A stretch of DNA of 64,000 nucleotides from JAJXZP01 sp963787185 (GCA_963787185.1 CAWBCC010000012.1:1-64000), one strand, 5' to 3'; positions 34,680 through 48,472 are shown, counted from the first letter of the stretch. Translations and numbers: made by a program. Notes: generated by a model not told the origin, from the letters alone.

Positions 34680-36194
34680 CTAGGGAAGCCTCGTCGAGCC
34701 CATCAGGTACCTGTCGACCTCCCGGGCGGCGCCGCGGCCCTCGGCGATGGCCCAGACCACGAGGCTCTGTCCCCGCCTCATGTCGCCGGCCGCGAAGACG
34801 CCGGTCGTTCCGGTCGCGAAGACGCCGTAGGCGGCTTTGGCGTTCCCCCGCTCGTCGGCCTCGACTTCGAAGGCTTTGAGGAGCTCTTCCTCGGGGCCGA
34901 GAAAGCCCATGGCGATGAGCACGAGAGCGGCCGAAAGGTTCCGCTCGCTCCCGGGCCTCTCCCGGGGGGAAAGGCGTCCTTTGGCGTCGCGATTCCACTC
35001 GACATCGACCACGGTCAAGCCGCTCACGCGGCCCTCGGCGTCGCCTAGGAATCTTTTGGCCGTGACCTGAAAAATGCGTGGGTCCCTACCGAATAGGGCT
35101 GCGGCCTCTTCCTGGCCATAGTCGGTCTTGAGAGTCTTGGGCCACTCGGGCCAGGGGTTGTCGGCCGCCCTGCCATCCGGCGCGCGGCTCATGATCTCGA
35201 GCTGGGTGACGCTTTTCGCCCCCTGTCGGATGGCCGTGCCGAGGCAATCGGTGCCGGTATCGCCGCCGCCGATAATCACGACATCCCGGCCTTCGGCCGA
35301 GATGAAGGCTCTCTCGGCGCGGTCGGACGCAAGGAGACTTTTCGTATTGGCCGTGAGGTACTCGATCGCGAAGTGGATGCCCCCCAGGTCGCGGCCCTCG
35401 ACCGCGAGATCGCGCGGCCTCGTCGATCCGCAAGCCAGGACGACTGCGTCGTGCTTGCCGCGGACTTCCTTGGCCGAAAGACTCGCCCGAGAGCCGCGAC
35501 CGCCGCCGTTGCCTACCTCGACACCGGTGACGAAGCGCACCCCCTCGGCTGCCATGAGGTCCACGCGGCGGGCCACGATTTTCTTGTCCAATTTCATGTT
35601 CGGAATGCCGTAGGTCAGTATGCCTCCCACCCTGTCGGCCCGCTCGTAGACCGTCACTTCGTGTCCCGCCTGATTGAGCTGGTCGGCGCAGGCCAGACCG
35701 GCGGGGCCCGAACCGACGACGGCCACGCGCTTGCCCGTGCGTTTTGCGGGCCTTGCCGGCTCCATCCATTTCTCCTCCCAGCCGCGATCGACGATGCTCG
35801 CCTCGTTGTTCTTGATCGCGACGGCCTGCTTCGGGATCGAGCCCAGAGTGCAGGCCCCCTCGCAGGGCGCGGGACAGACGCGCCCCGTGAACTCGGGGAA
35901 ATTGTCGGTGAGCCGCAGGCGCCCGAGCGCCTCGAGCCAAAGTCCGCGATACACGAGGTCATTCCACTCGGGAATGAGATTGTGGATGGGGCAGCCGGAG
36001 ACGGCGCCTTCGTACAGGACCCCCGAGTGGCAGAAGGGCGTGCCGCAGTCCATGCAGCGCGCGGCCTGGATGCGGGACTCTTCCTCGGCGCCGAAGGCCT
36101 CGTGGAATTCCTTCCAGTCGCCGACGCGTTCCGCGGGGGGTCGGTCGGGCGGGAGCGCCCGCTCGTATTCGATGAAGCCGGTGGGCTTTGCCAT
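34680..36194 (-). CDS. gltD: Glutamate synthase (NADPH) small subunit
   Basis: Flavoprotein that passes electrons from NADPH to the large subunit for glutamate synthesis, 504 residues. Iron-sulfur cysteines are in RCMDCGTPFCHSG, SGCPIHN and CPAPCEGACTLG, the FAD site is VAVVGSGPAGLACADQL, and the NADPH site is VIIGGGDTGTDCLGTA. It follows gltB on the same strand. The gap of 164 bases is filled with hairpins, unusual for an operon that normally has close spacing. Confidence 0.96.
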   Translation of the reverse strand: MAKPTGFIEYERALPPDRPPAERVGDWKEFHEAFGAEEESRIQAARCMDCGTPFCHSGVLYEGAVSGCPIHNLIPEWNDLVYRGLWLEALGRLRLTDNFPEFTGRVCPAPCEGACTLGSIPKQAVAIKNNEASIVDRGWEEKWMEPARPAKRTGKRVAVVGSGPAGLACADQLNQAGHEVTVYERADRVGGILTYGIPNMKLDKKIVARRVDLMAAEGVRFVTGVEVGNGGGRGSRASLSAKEVRGKHDAVVLACGSTRPRDLAVEGRDLGGIHFAIEYLTANTKSLLASDRAERAFISAEGRDVVIIGGGDTGTDCLGTAIRQGAKSVTQLEIMSRAPDGRAADNPWPEWPKTLKTDYGQEEAAALFGRDPRIFQVTAKRFLGDAEGRVSGLTVVDVEWNRDAKGRLSPRERPGSERNLSAALVLIAMGFLGPEEELLKAFEVEADERGNAKAAYGVFATGTTGVFAAGDMRRGQSLVVWAIAEGRGAAREVDRYLMGSTRLP

Positions 36195-36212
36195 TGTTCG
36201 TCTCCTCTGCTG

Positions 36213-36357
36213 AGTTTTTCCAAAAGTCAGACGACTTTTGGAAAAACTTCCTCAAAATTCTGCTTTTGCGCACGGTCGCCGCGTCGGCCCCGCCGACACG
36301 CGCGACCGGAGCAAATGCGAAGCCAGTCCGAGAAATAACCAATTTCTCGGACTGGCT
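36213..36357. repeat. Hairpin array between gltB and gltD
   Basis: Two perfect 16-base stems flank a third imperfect one. First: 36213-36228 with 36233-36248 (core TTTTTCCAAAAGTC), loop AGAC. Last: 36321-36336 with 36342-36357 (core CCAGTCCGAGAAAT), loop AACCA. The middle imperfect stem lies at about 36263-36319 (GGTCG...CGACC arms). The last stem starts two bases after the gltB stop. This may be a REP-like or processing element that sets the gltB:gltD ratio. Confidence 0.8.
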
Positions 36358-36358
36358 A

Positions 36359-40996
<4,638 letters not shown>

Positions 40997-41072
40997 CGTT
41001 GCCTCTCTGCAAAGAAACTTAGCGCCCAGAAGAACATATTTATGCAGGATGAGTCAAGAGGTGGGGATTAAA

Positions 41073-41118
41073 TTGTATAAAAATACAAAATTATCGATGT
41101 AACTGAGATAATATACAA
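41073..41118. promoter_or_regulatory. AT-rich divergent control region of gltB and chemoreceptor
   Basis: The 243-base gap between the two divergent genes holds an AT-rich island with an inverted repeat TTGTAT (41073) / ATACAA (41083) around AAAA, and another ATACAA copy at 41113. These are likely regulator half-sites. I could not fix exact promoter boxes with confidence. Confidence 0.4.
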
Positions 41119-41239
41119 ATCGTCTATCGGGAACCGGAAAGTGCAGCCCTCGAATCACAGGCATCCTCCTTCCACCCTTGTGCCGAAAGCGAAGCATGCA
41201 CGACAATTCGATCGACGGGGGCTTGGAAGGAGATATGAG

Positions 41240-42910
41240 ATGAAGATCGGAGCGAAACTAATCTTCGGCTTTTTGGTCGTCGCCGCGCTCGCCGCGGCGG
41301 TCGGAATCTTCGGCATCTCGAACATGAAGCTGATCGAGGGCGGCAGCACCTTCATGTACGAGAAATGCGCGACGCCGCTGGGGCAACTCGGCCTGATCGC
41401 GAACTCGTACGGCAACATCCGGAGCGCCATGCGCAATATGTTCGTCCTGAAGGGCGCGGCCGGCGACGCCGAGCGCGCGCGCATTCCGCCGGAAGTCAAG
41501 GTGGTCGAGGACAACATAGCCGCGTACCAGACGGCCATCATCGACCAAAACGACGCGAAGAACTACGCCGAACTGCAGAAGGACTGGGAGGATTTCAAGA
41601 GCTTGCTCGACCGGATGATGACGCTCGATGCCGCGGGCCAGGACGCCCAGGAGTCGGCGCTCCTCTTCGGCGACGAGTCGGCGCGGGTCAGGTCCGCCAT
41701 GAACACCGTGCTCACGAACATGATTGCCCAGAACGTCGACGCGGCAAAGGCGACATCGGAGGGCAATGCCCTGGCGGCGAACAGAGCGATAGCACTGATG
41801 ATAGCCGTCTTCGTCTTCGCGATACTGTTTTCGATATTCCTCGGCATTCTGCTCTCGCGTTCCATCACGCTTCCGCTGGCGCGGGCGGTCGAGCTCGCCG
41901 GCCACGTAGCCGACGGCGATCTGCGCCAGGACGTGGATGCGAGGCATCTCGGCCGGAAGGACGAGGTGGGCACCCTTTCGCAGGCTCTGGCTTCCATGAT
42001 AACGAGCCTCCGCGACGTGGTGGTCTCGGTGACGAGCTCGGCCGGCAATGTGTCGACGGGCAGCTCCCAGATCAGCTCCACCGCCCAGGAACTCTCCCAG
42101 GGGGCCACGGAACAGGCCGCCGCCGGAGAAGAGGTGAGTTCCTCGGTCGAGGAGATGGGTTCCACGATCAAGCAGAATTCGGACAACGCCATCGCGGCGG
42201 AGGGAATAGCGCGCAAGAGCGCCGCCGACGCGGGCTCCGGCGGCGCTTCCGTCGTCAGGACCGTCGAAGCCATGAAGCAGATAGCCGGCAAGATTTCCAT
42301 AATAGAAGAAATCGCCCGGCAGACCAACCTTCTGGCGCTCAATGCGGCCATCGAGGCGGCGAGGGCCGGGGAGGCGGGCAAGGGCTTCGCCGTCGTTGCC
42401 AGCGAGGTGCGCAAGCTCGCCGAGCGTTCGCAGACGGCCTCGCGCGAGATATCCGAGCTCTCCGCCTCGAGCGTGGCCGTGGCCGAGGAGGCCGGCAGGC
42501 TGATCCAGGCCGTCGTGCCCGACATCGGGAAAACGGCCGAGGTCGTGCAGGAGATCACCGCGGCGAGCCGAGAGCAGAGCGCGGGCGCGGAACAGATCGG
42601 CAAGGCGGTGATCCAGCTCGACACGGTGATCCAGCGGAACGCCTCGGCTTCGGAAGAGCTCGCCTCCATGGCCGAGCAGCTCAACGGCCAGGCCATGACC
42701 CTTTCCGAGACCCTGACCTACTTCAAACTGCCCGAGGGCAGCCCCGCGGCAACCGGCGGCTCGGCCGCGGACCGCAAGGCAAGAGACCGGCATGTCGTCA
42801 GGGCCGCGCAGCACGCGACGGCCGGCGACGCGCATCGCGAAGCCAGCCGCGCCATCGTTCCCGCTCCACCGAACGGCGACAGGACCGACGAGGCTTTCGA
42901 GGAATTCTAG
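41240..42910 (+). CDS. Methyl-accepting chemotaxis protein
   Basis: Membrane chemoreceptor, 556 residues. TM1 is near residues 7-26 (IFGFLVVAALAAAVGIFGI), a four-helix periplasmic bundle follows (SYGNIRSAMRNMFVLKG), TM2 is near 208-232 (IAVFVFAILFSIFLGILL), then HAMP (ITLPLARAVELA) and the signalling domain with the hairpin tip RQTNLLALNAAIEAARAGE. The tail ends in EAFEEF, an acidic/aromatic end that may act as a CheR/CheB docking peptide. The ATG at 41240 follows GGAAGGAG. Its stop codon lies in the CTAG duplicated by the adjacent repeat. Confidence 0.95.
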   Translation: MKIGAKLIFGFLVVAALAAAVGIFGISNMKLIEGGSTFMYEKCATPLGQLGLIANSYGNIRSAMRNMFVLKGAAGDAERARIPPEVKVVEDNIAAYQTAIIDQNDAKNYAELQKDWEDFKSLLDRMMTLDAAGQDAQESALLFGDESARVRSAMNTVLTNMIAQNVDAAKATSEGNALAANRAIALMIAVFVFAILFSIFLGILLSRSITLPLARAVELAGHVADGDLRQDVDARHLGRKDEVGTLSQALASMITSLRDVVVSVTSSAGNVSTGSSQISSTAQELSQGATEQAAAGEEVSSSVEEMGSTIKQNSDNAIAAEGIARKSAADAGSGGASVVRTVEAMKQIAGKISIIEEIARQTNLLALNAAIEAARAGEAGKGFAVVASEVRKLAERSQTASREISELSASSVAVAEEAGRLIQAVVPDIGKTAEVVQEITAASREQSAGAEQIGKAVIQLDTVIQRNASASEELASMAEQLNGQAMTLSETLTYFKLPEGSPAATGGSAADRKARDRHVVRAAQHATAGDAHREASRAIVPAPPNGDRTDEAFEEF

Positions 42911-43057
42911 CAGGCTGTTGAAATACTCGAAGCATTTCAACCGCGACTATCGTCGCGACGCCTTCTTTGCAATTGCTCGAAAACCTTACGGTTTTCTGCG
43001 TAATTGCTGAATTAAGGTAGTGTTGAAAAAGGCTCCCTAGCCTTTTTCAACACCCTG
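42911..43057. mobile_element. MITE-like palindromic element with CTAG target duplication
   Basis: A 147-base non-coding insert has imperfect terminal inverted repeats: CAGGCTGTTGAAATA at the left and CAGGGTGTTGAAAAA on the reverse strand at the right (13 of 15 matching). It is flanked by CTAG on both sides (42907-42910 and 43058-43061). Inside are four hairpins, the last a perfect 15-base stem (43020-43034 with 43039-43053). Ends like these occur on IS elements that duplicate 4-base palindromes. The element has no transposase and so is non-autonomous. Confidence 0.75.
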
Positions 43058-44320
43058 CTAGATTCCCGGGGCGTAGGCGATAAGGTAGTCCTCGGCTTCG
43101 GCGGACCAGAGCATATTGTGGCGCTCCACGATCCGGGCGAGCTCGGCATAGAGGGGATCGATCTTTCCGCGCTCGGCGAAATCGGCCAGCGCGACCAGCT
43201 CGAGACGCTTGTGGGTGTAGATGAGCTTCTTGCCCCCGGGAATTTTGTCCAGGCCGATGGTGGTCGCTCCCACCGCGTTGAGGCCGCCGACGTGGGTGAT
43301 CATCGCGACGGGATTGAGCCGACCGTCGGCCATCATGGCGAGAGATTCTTTGATGTCGTCGGTGTTGCCGCCCGAGGTTCCGACGATATGGTGCGATTCG
43401 TAGTGGACATTGTAGAAATTGAACGAAGCCGAAAAGGCGGTGTCGGTGGGGCCGGCGAAGAAGTTCAGACAGCCGTCCGCGCCCAGGAGTCTATCCGCCA
43501 TCTCGACGACCTGCCTGACCGGCGCGAAGACGAAGACATCGTCGAAAAGAGCGCCGCCGTTGAGCGACTTGAGATGGGCGACGGGATCCGCCATGTCCTT
43601 CGTATTCACATAGACGAGCTCCACGCCGTTCCTCTTGGCTTCCTCGACCGTGAAAATCGAAGCGGCGCGCGCCAGGCGTGCTTCGTCTATGTCGGTCACG
43701 ACCACGCGCGAGGGCTTGCGATCGGCGTGCATCGCGTAGTCTATGGCCCCGATGCCCATGGGGCCCACGCTCGCGAGCAGGGCGAGCGAGCCGCCCTCGC
43801 GGATGCCCATTTCGTGGATGTAGGACCCGCCCTTGGTGTGGTACTGCGCGTGATAGGCCCCGACGATGCACGACATGGGCTCGGCGAGGGAGCCCATGAA
43901 GAACGAGTCCGCCTCGTAGTCGAGGAGACAGCCCATCTCCATCACCTCGTGGGGGATCACGACATAGGTCGCGTCGCCGCCGATGTGCTCGTAGGAGTAA
44001 CCGGGGGCCCAGAGCGTGCCGTGGTAGTTTAGGGCCGGCTGGATCGCGAAGCGTTGGCCGGCCTTGAACCGACTTTTCCAGCGCGCGCCCACCTCGACGA
44101 GCTCACCGCAGAATTCGTGGCCTATGATGACCGGTTTCGCGGCCAGGGGGGCGCGGACGCGCTTGTGCCTGTCGCCCTGCATCGCGAACTTGTGGCTCGA
44201 CATGCAGATCGAGTCGGAAACGACCCGCGCGAGTATCTCGTCTTCCCTGATCGGCGGGAGTTCGAACTCCTCCAGCCTGAGATCGTCGACACCGTAGATT
44301 CGTACCGCCTTAGTCTTCAT
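43058..44320 (-). CDS. L-sorbose-1-phosphate reductase-like Zn-dehydrogenase
   Basis: 420-residue zinc-binding dehydrogenase. The opening MKTKAVRIYGVDDLRLEEFELP, DSICMSSHKFAMQGDRHKRV and IIGHEFCGELVEVG match the sorbose-1-phosphate reductase (SorE-like) branch, longer than ordinary alcohol dehydrogenases. The domain for cofactor has LLASVGPMGIGAIDYAM. SorE-type enzymes interconvert L-sorbose-1-P and glucitol-6-P. It is the last gene of the DeoR/E2/E3/E1/PHP/SDR/kinase operon, 52 bases after the kinase. Its stop lies in the CTAG of the adjacent element. Confidence 0.82.
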   Translation of the reverse strand: MKTKAVRIYGVDDLRLEEFELPPIREDEILARVVSDSICMSSHKFAMQGDRHKRVRAPLAAKPVIIGHEFCGELVEVGARWKSRFKAGQRFAIQPALNYHGTLWAPGYSYEHIGGDATYVVIPHEVMEMGCLLDYEADSFFMGSLAEPMSCIVGAYHAQYHTKGGSYIHEMGIREGGSLALLASVGPMGIGAIDYAMHADRKPSRVVVTDIDEARLARAASIFTVEEAKRNGVELVYVNTKDMADPVAHLKSLNGGALFDDVFVFAPVRQVVEMADRLLGADGCLNFFAGPTDTAFSASFNFYNVHYESHHIVGTSGGNTDDIKESLAMMADGRLNPVAMITHVGGLNAVGATTIGLDKIPGGKKLIYTHKRLELVALADFAERGKIDPLYAELARIVERHNMLWSAEAEDYLIAYAPGI

Positions 44321-44372
44321 CGTATGTCCCCCCGTAATGTATGTAGCTCGTCCGAAATGCTCCGCGGTGCGG

Positions 44373-45884
44373 CTAGGATTTCCGCGACGCGAGATCAGTC
44401 CAAATTTCGCGGTACGAATCGAAATCGTCCAGCCCTTTCATGGGGCTCACGTCGATATAATCGATGTCGAAGCTTCCGCGCAGGGCCTCCGGACTCGTGC
44501 CGGCGAGGCCGGCAAGCGCCGTCATCGCCGCGCCGAAGGACGTGGCCTCGGCCATGTCGGTGAGACGGACCGCGTTGTCGGGCAGTACGGCGGCGAGAAT
44601 GCCGTTGTAGTCTGCGTTGCGGCGGAATCCGCCTTCGGTGAATATCTCGGCACCGGGCGCGAGTCCGCAGCGCTCGAGAGCGACGAGGGTCTGCAGCGCC
44701 AGCGATAGGTTGAGGGCCGCCATGGCCCTTCGCGGCTCCCGGAGAAAGGAGGGGACGGAAGCGCCCGACTCGATGCCCGCCAATGCATATTCCCTGCCGG
44801 CCTCCACCGCGCGCGGCTTCGAGCCCGGGAACTGTCCCGAGCCCGGAACCAGCTCGGGAACGATGAAGGCCGACCTGTCGCGGAGAATGGCCGCGTAGTC
44901 GGCGGGGCCGGGCTCGACGCCGGCGGCCCCGCCCCCGAGCGCCGCCGCGAGGCCGGACCACTTTTCGTATTCCAGGCCTCCGAGGAAAATGGCCGTCTTG
45001 ACCGGCTTGTTGAAGGCCGAGCGGTTGAAGAATACGACCTTGCCCAGTTCCTCCGGGGCGAAGCCGTACTCTTCCTGGGGATGCATGAGGACGCACCAGG
45101 TCCCCGTCGAGTTGAGCACGAAGTCGCGGCCGGCGCTTTTCACAATATGAGGAAGCAGAGAGGCGTTCGAATCGTGGATGCCCATGGTCACGATGACATC
45201 GGCCGCGAGACCGGTGCGCCGGGTCAGCTCGGGCTTCAGGGTCCCCAGGACGGACCAGGAGTCGCGGAGCTCCCCCGACATCTTGTCGCGTACGCCGAGG
45301 GAAAGCGCCACGGAGGAGATGCGCGAGTTTTTCCAGTCCCAGAGATAGGTGTGGCATCCGGTGTAGGTGCCTTCGGCGCCCGCGACCCCGGTGAGCCTAT
45401 AGCCCCAGTACTGCGGAAAGTTGAGCACGAGCTCGCTGCGCTCGAGCTCCGCGGGGAAGCGCTCTTTGAGGAAGAACAGGCCTTTCGCGGGATTGATGAG
45501 GGCCGACAGCCGCGGCGTGCCGGTGCGCTCCTGCAGGGCCACGGGGTCGCCTGCGAGGGCGTAGAAGCGCTCCTGGAAGGCCTCGCCCGGTTCGTAGGTA
45601 TAGTACACGCAGGGGGCGCAGGGGCGGCCGTCCGAGCCCACGCAGACGAGGGTGGCCCCGTGCGTAGTCACCGCGACGGCGCTGATCCGGTATTTCCGGG
45701 CGAAATGGGCGAGACGATCGAGAAACCAGGCTTCCATCCCCTCGAGGTCGTGGGTCTCCATTCCCTCGACCATGATCGGGTCGAAGGTCCGGGAAACCGA
45801 ATCCAGTATCGCGAGCCGCTCGTCGTAGACGGCGACCTTCTTGTTCGTCATGCCGATGTCGATGACGGCCACGGCGCGTTCCAT
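44373..45884 (-). CDS. FGGY-family carbohydrate kinase (rhamnulokinase/fuculokinase-like)
   Basis: 503-residue sugar kinase. The first loop reads VAVIDIGMTNKKVAVYD, catalytic region VAVTTHGATLVCVG, mid motif GIHDSNASLLPHI and FVLNSTGTWCV, and C-terminal EIFTEGGFRRNADYNGILAAVL. The N-terminal NKK replaces the usual GT(S/G)x, as in L-fuculokinase-type enzymes. GGAGG precedes the ATG. In an operon with glucitol-6-P-type dehydrogenases and no PTS gene, it is the likely source of the phosphorylated substrate. Confidence 0.9.
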   Translation of the reverse strand: MERAVAVIDIGMTNKKVAVYDERLAILDSVSRTFDPIMVEGMETHDLEGMEAWFLDRLAHFARKYRISAVAVTTHGATLVCVGSDGRPCAPCVYYTYEPGEAFQERFYALAGDPVALQERTGTPRLSALINPAKGLFFLKERFPAELERSELVLNFPQYWGYRLTGVAGAEGTYTGCHTYLWDWKNSRISSVALSLGVRDKMSGELRDSWSVLGTLKPELTRRTGLAADVIVTMGIHDSNASLLPHIVKSAGRDFVLNSTGTWCVLMHPQEEYGFAPEELGKVVFFNRSAFNKPVKTAIFLGGLEYEKWSGLAAALGGGAAGVEPGPADYAAILRDRSAFIVPELVPGSGQFPGSKPRAVEAGREYALAGIESGASVPSFLREPRRAMAALNLSLALQTLVALERCGLAPGAEIFTEGGFRRNADYNGILAAVLPDNAVRLTDMAEATSFGAAMTALAGLAGTSPEALRGSFDIDYIDVSPMKGLDDFDSYREIWTDLASRKS

Positions 45885-45893
45885 GCGTCCTCC

Positions 45894-47120
45894 CTAGTTC
45901 AGCATGACCTGGCCGCCGGTCACGGGCAAGGCCTGGCCGGTCTCGTACTCCTGCTCGACCAAATAGTAGATCGCGCGCATGACGTCGGGGCCCTCGCAGC
46001 CCCGGCCCATCGGCACCTTGGCCTCGTAGTATGCCTTCACGTCGGCGACGGTCGAGGCGTCCGGAACCTTGCCGGAGCGGAGATACTGGACGAAGAGACC
46101 CTTGGCCGGATCGGACCAGAGGGGGCCGTCGAAGAAATTGCCGGGGCAGATCGCGTTCACCTTGATGCCGTATTCGACGAGTTCGAGCGCATAGCTCTGC
46201 ACGAGACCGACGCCGCCGAACTTCGATCCGGCGTAGGCGCCGTTGCGGTTCGATCCCTCGAGTCCCGATTTGGAATTGATCTGGATGAGGTCCGTGCGCC
46301 AGCGGGGAGCGCTCCGCCGTTGGCGGCGGAGCACCAGGCCCGCGTGCTTGGCCACGTGGAAGAAGCCCGTGTAGTTCACATCGGTGACGAAGCGGAAGTC
46401 GGCCGCGTTCTGTTCGAGGACGGAGGCCGCCTTGAGGACTCCCGCGTTGCTCACGACGAGGTCTATCCCGCCCGCCGCGGCCGCAGCCTCGCGCATCATC
46501 GCCGCCACGGAGGCTTCATCGGTCACGTTGACCGACACCGGAATCGCGACGGTCCGCGCGGCCTCCGCGCAGAGCGAATCGGCGAGGCGCCGCGCCCCTT
46601 CGAAATTCAGGTCGGCGACGAATACGAGGGCGCCCGATGCGGCAAGTCCGCGCACGATCTCTTCGCCGAAGCCCTGGGCGCCGCCCGTGACGAGGGCGAC
46701 CCTTCCCTCCACGACGCGCGAGCGTTTCTCCGCCGACCCCCCGTTCGCGGACTTTCCGCTTTTCGGGGCCGGCCAAGGCGAGGCGTCGCGCTTCTCGGCG
46801 CGCCGCCTCGCCTCGTCGACGCCCGCGGCCGCGTAGTAGGACGAGCGGGCGGCACCGATGGAGACGGTGACGCAGGCGGGGAGCAGACCGGATCGTCCGG
46901 CTTTCGCCGAACGCCATGCTTCGAGCGAGGCGGCGAGGGCCGCGGCGGAGGCCGGCTCGTCGAGGCCGCCCGGCCCCGCGGCGGCGAAGGACACTTCGAG
47001 CGCCTCGTCCTTCGAAGAGGCGGGTTCGGCTCCCGGCACGAGGATCGCGGGAAGGTCCAGCTCATTCAGAAAGAGCCCCCGCACCAGGGGGGCCGCCAGA
47101 ACATGATCGATGTCGCTCAT
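45894..47120 (-). CDS. SDR dehydrogenase, glucitol-6-phosphate dehydrogenase-like, with extra N-terminal region
   Basis: 408 residues. The C-terminal 260 form a short-chain dehydrogenase: ALVTGGAQGFGEEIVRGL (NAD site), VSNAGVL, IQINSKSGLEGSN with the catalytic Ser region, YAGSKFGGVGLVQSYALEL with YxxxK, and TGQALPVTGGQVM at the end. The segments INSKSG, FGGVGLVQS and VTGGQVM match sorbitol-6-phosphate 2-dehydrogenase (SrlD). Residues 1-130 (VRGLFLNELDLPAILVPG) are an extra region I cannot identify. The ATG at 47120 overlaps the PHP stop (ATGA). This region also gives spurious longer frames. Confidence 0.85.
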   Translation of the reverse strand: MSDIDHVLAAPLVRGLFLNELDLPAILVPGAEPASSKDEALEVSFAAAGPGGLDEPASAAALAASLEAWRSAKAGRSGLLPACVTVSIGAARSSYYAAAGVDEARRRAEKRDASPWPAPKSGKSANGGSAEKRSRVVEGRVALVTGGAQGFGEEIVRGLAASGALVFVADLNFEGARRLADSLCAEAARTVAIPVSVNVTDEASVAAMMREAAAAAGGIDLVVSNAGVLKAASVLEQNAADFRFVTDVNYTGFFHVAKHAGLVLRRQRRSAPRWRTDLIQINSKSGLEGSNRNGAYAGSKFGGVGLVQSYALELVEYGIKVNAICPGNFFDGPLWSDPAKGLFVQYLRSGKVPDASTVADVKAYYEAKVPMGRGCEGPDVMRAIYYLVEQEYETGQALPVTGGQVMLN

Positions 47121-48466
47121 CGCGTAAATCTCCCATTCTTCAGTTCGGACAGAATATCGCCGGCCCTGTCGGGCCTGCCCGGATCGAGCGAGCGGCCGGC
47201 GCGGGCGTAGACCGCGATCCGCTCGCCCGGAGGGAGGGAGGCCAGGGGATTCTCGGCCGAGAAGAGGCCCATGCGGGCCTCCATGGATGAGAACAGTTCG
47301 TGCGCCACGAGGGCCCAGGTGGAGTCGCCGAGATGGCGGAACTCCGGCCTTCGCAGCTCGGGGCAATTGAAGGATTGCCGGCTCTGGTTGATGTCCACCC
47401 CGGATATCTCCATGAAACCCCCGCGCGCGCAGAGCGCCCTGATCCGTTCGAGCTGGGCGGCAGTGTTGCGCGGAGGCATATAGGTTACCGCCGGAAAGCC
47501 TATGTCGGCCAGCTCCCCGAAAAGCTCGTCCAGGAATTCGTCCTCGAATTTTTCCGCCTTCTTGTCCCCTGTCGGCGACTCGCCCACGTCCCCGAGGTAG
47601 GCATACGCCGGCACGGCTCCCACCGCCAGGGCGAGGGCCACGACTTCGCGGGCCGGCGGACATTCAATCCCGTCGGGCTGGATGAATATGCGATCGAGAA
47701 AGCCGGACTTGAGGAGACCGAGGAGATCGTACAGCAGATGCGGATTGTCGGGCTTCGCGAGGAGCGCGGCCGTCCGTGCGGGAGCCTCTACGCCGAGCGC
47801 GCGTTCGAGACCCTCGATCAGGCTCTGCCCCGATCCGTAGGACTCGATGAGGCGGTGCGAGACCGCAGCGAGCAGGTGCCGCTCGGTGATTCCGCCGCCT
47901 TCGGCGGCCTTGGAGCGGCCCGCGACCTCGGTATCGAAGTCGATGCGTGGAAGACCGGCGGCCGCCAGGATGTCGGAGGCCGCACCGCACATATCTTCGG
48001 TGCGCCTTCTGCGGCGGGCCCTGATGGGTGCGAGAAAGGCCTCGAGCCGAGCCGATCCCCCGGCGGGCAGGCCCTGGATCGTCATGTACGCGAGGCCGGG
48101 CGAATCGGGATTGTTGATCTTGCGGCCCGCATGGGGGCCGTCCTTGAAAGACACGCGCAGCTCGCAGCCCGTCACCGAGCCGAGGCCCAGGACCGCGCAG
48201 GCCGCGCGCATCTCGCCGGCGGCCGCAATGGAGTCGTGATCGACCGATCCGGCCGCCTCGAGGCCCGCGATGCGGCAGCGCAGGGCCGCCATCGCCGGCG
48301 TATAGGGGCTGAAGCTGTAGATCGTGTGGACGTGGTTGTTGGATTCGCCGGTCCGCGGAAGCGGCGGGCCGAGGCTTTCCGCGTGACTGCGGAGAGCCTT
48401 CAGTCTGGCCGCTCCCGGGAGATCGGCATCGTTTACGACGGCCTCGAGGGCCTCTTCGCGCGCCAT
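47117..48466 (-). CDS. PHP-domain metal-dependent phosphoesterase-like protein
   Basis: 449-residue protein. The PHP entry motif ESNNHVHTIYSFSPYTP (HxH) and the second motif GSVDHDSIAA carry expected metal ligands, and later GCELRVSF and EISGVDINQSRQ complete a TIM-like metal site. A middle insertion (about 130-330) is helical and unlike short PHP proteins. Its place between the E1 and glucitol-dehydrogenase genes and its ATGA overlap with the latter tie it to the same pathway. It could hydrolyse a cyclic or phosphorylated sugar, but this is unproven. Confidence 0.8.
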   Translation of the reverse strand: MAREEALEAVVNDADLPGAARLKALRSHAESLGPPLPRTGESNNHVHTIYSFSPYTPAMAALRCRIAGLEAAGSVDHDSIAAAGEMRAACAVLGLGSVTGCELRVSFKDGPHAGRKINNPDSPGLAYMTIQGLPAGGSARLEAFLAPIRARRRRRTEDMCGAASDILAAAGLPRIDFDTEVAGRSKAAEGGGITERHLLAAVSHRLIESYGSGQSLIEGLERALGVEAPARTAALLAKPDNPHLLYDLLGLLKSGFLDRIFIQPDGIECPPAREVVALALAVGAVPAYAYLGDVGESPTGDKKAEKFEDEFLDELFGELADIGFPAVTYMPPRNTAAQLERIRALCARGGFMEISGVDINQSRQSFNCPELRRPEFRHLGDSTWALVAHELFSSMEARMGLFSAENPLASLPPGERIAVYARAGRSLDPGRPDRAGDILSELKNGRFTR

Positions 48467-48472
48467 CGAGCG

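Noticed and set aside
36213..36357. CRISPR array
   Set aside because: There is no regular repeat/spacer pattern; the stems differ from each other in sequence and no cas gene is present.
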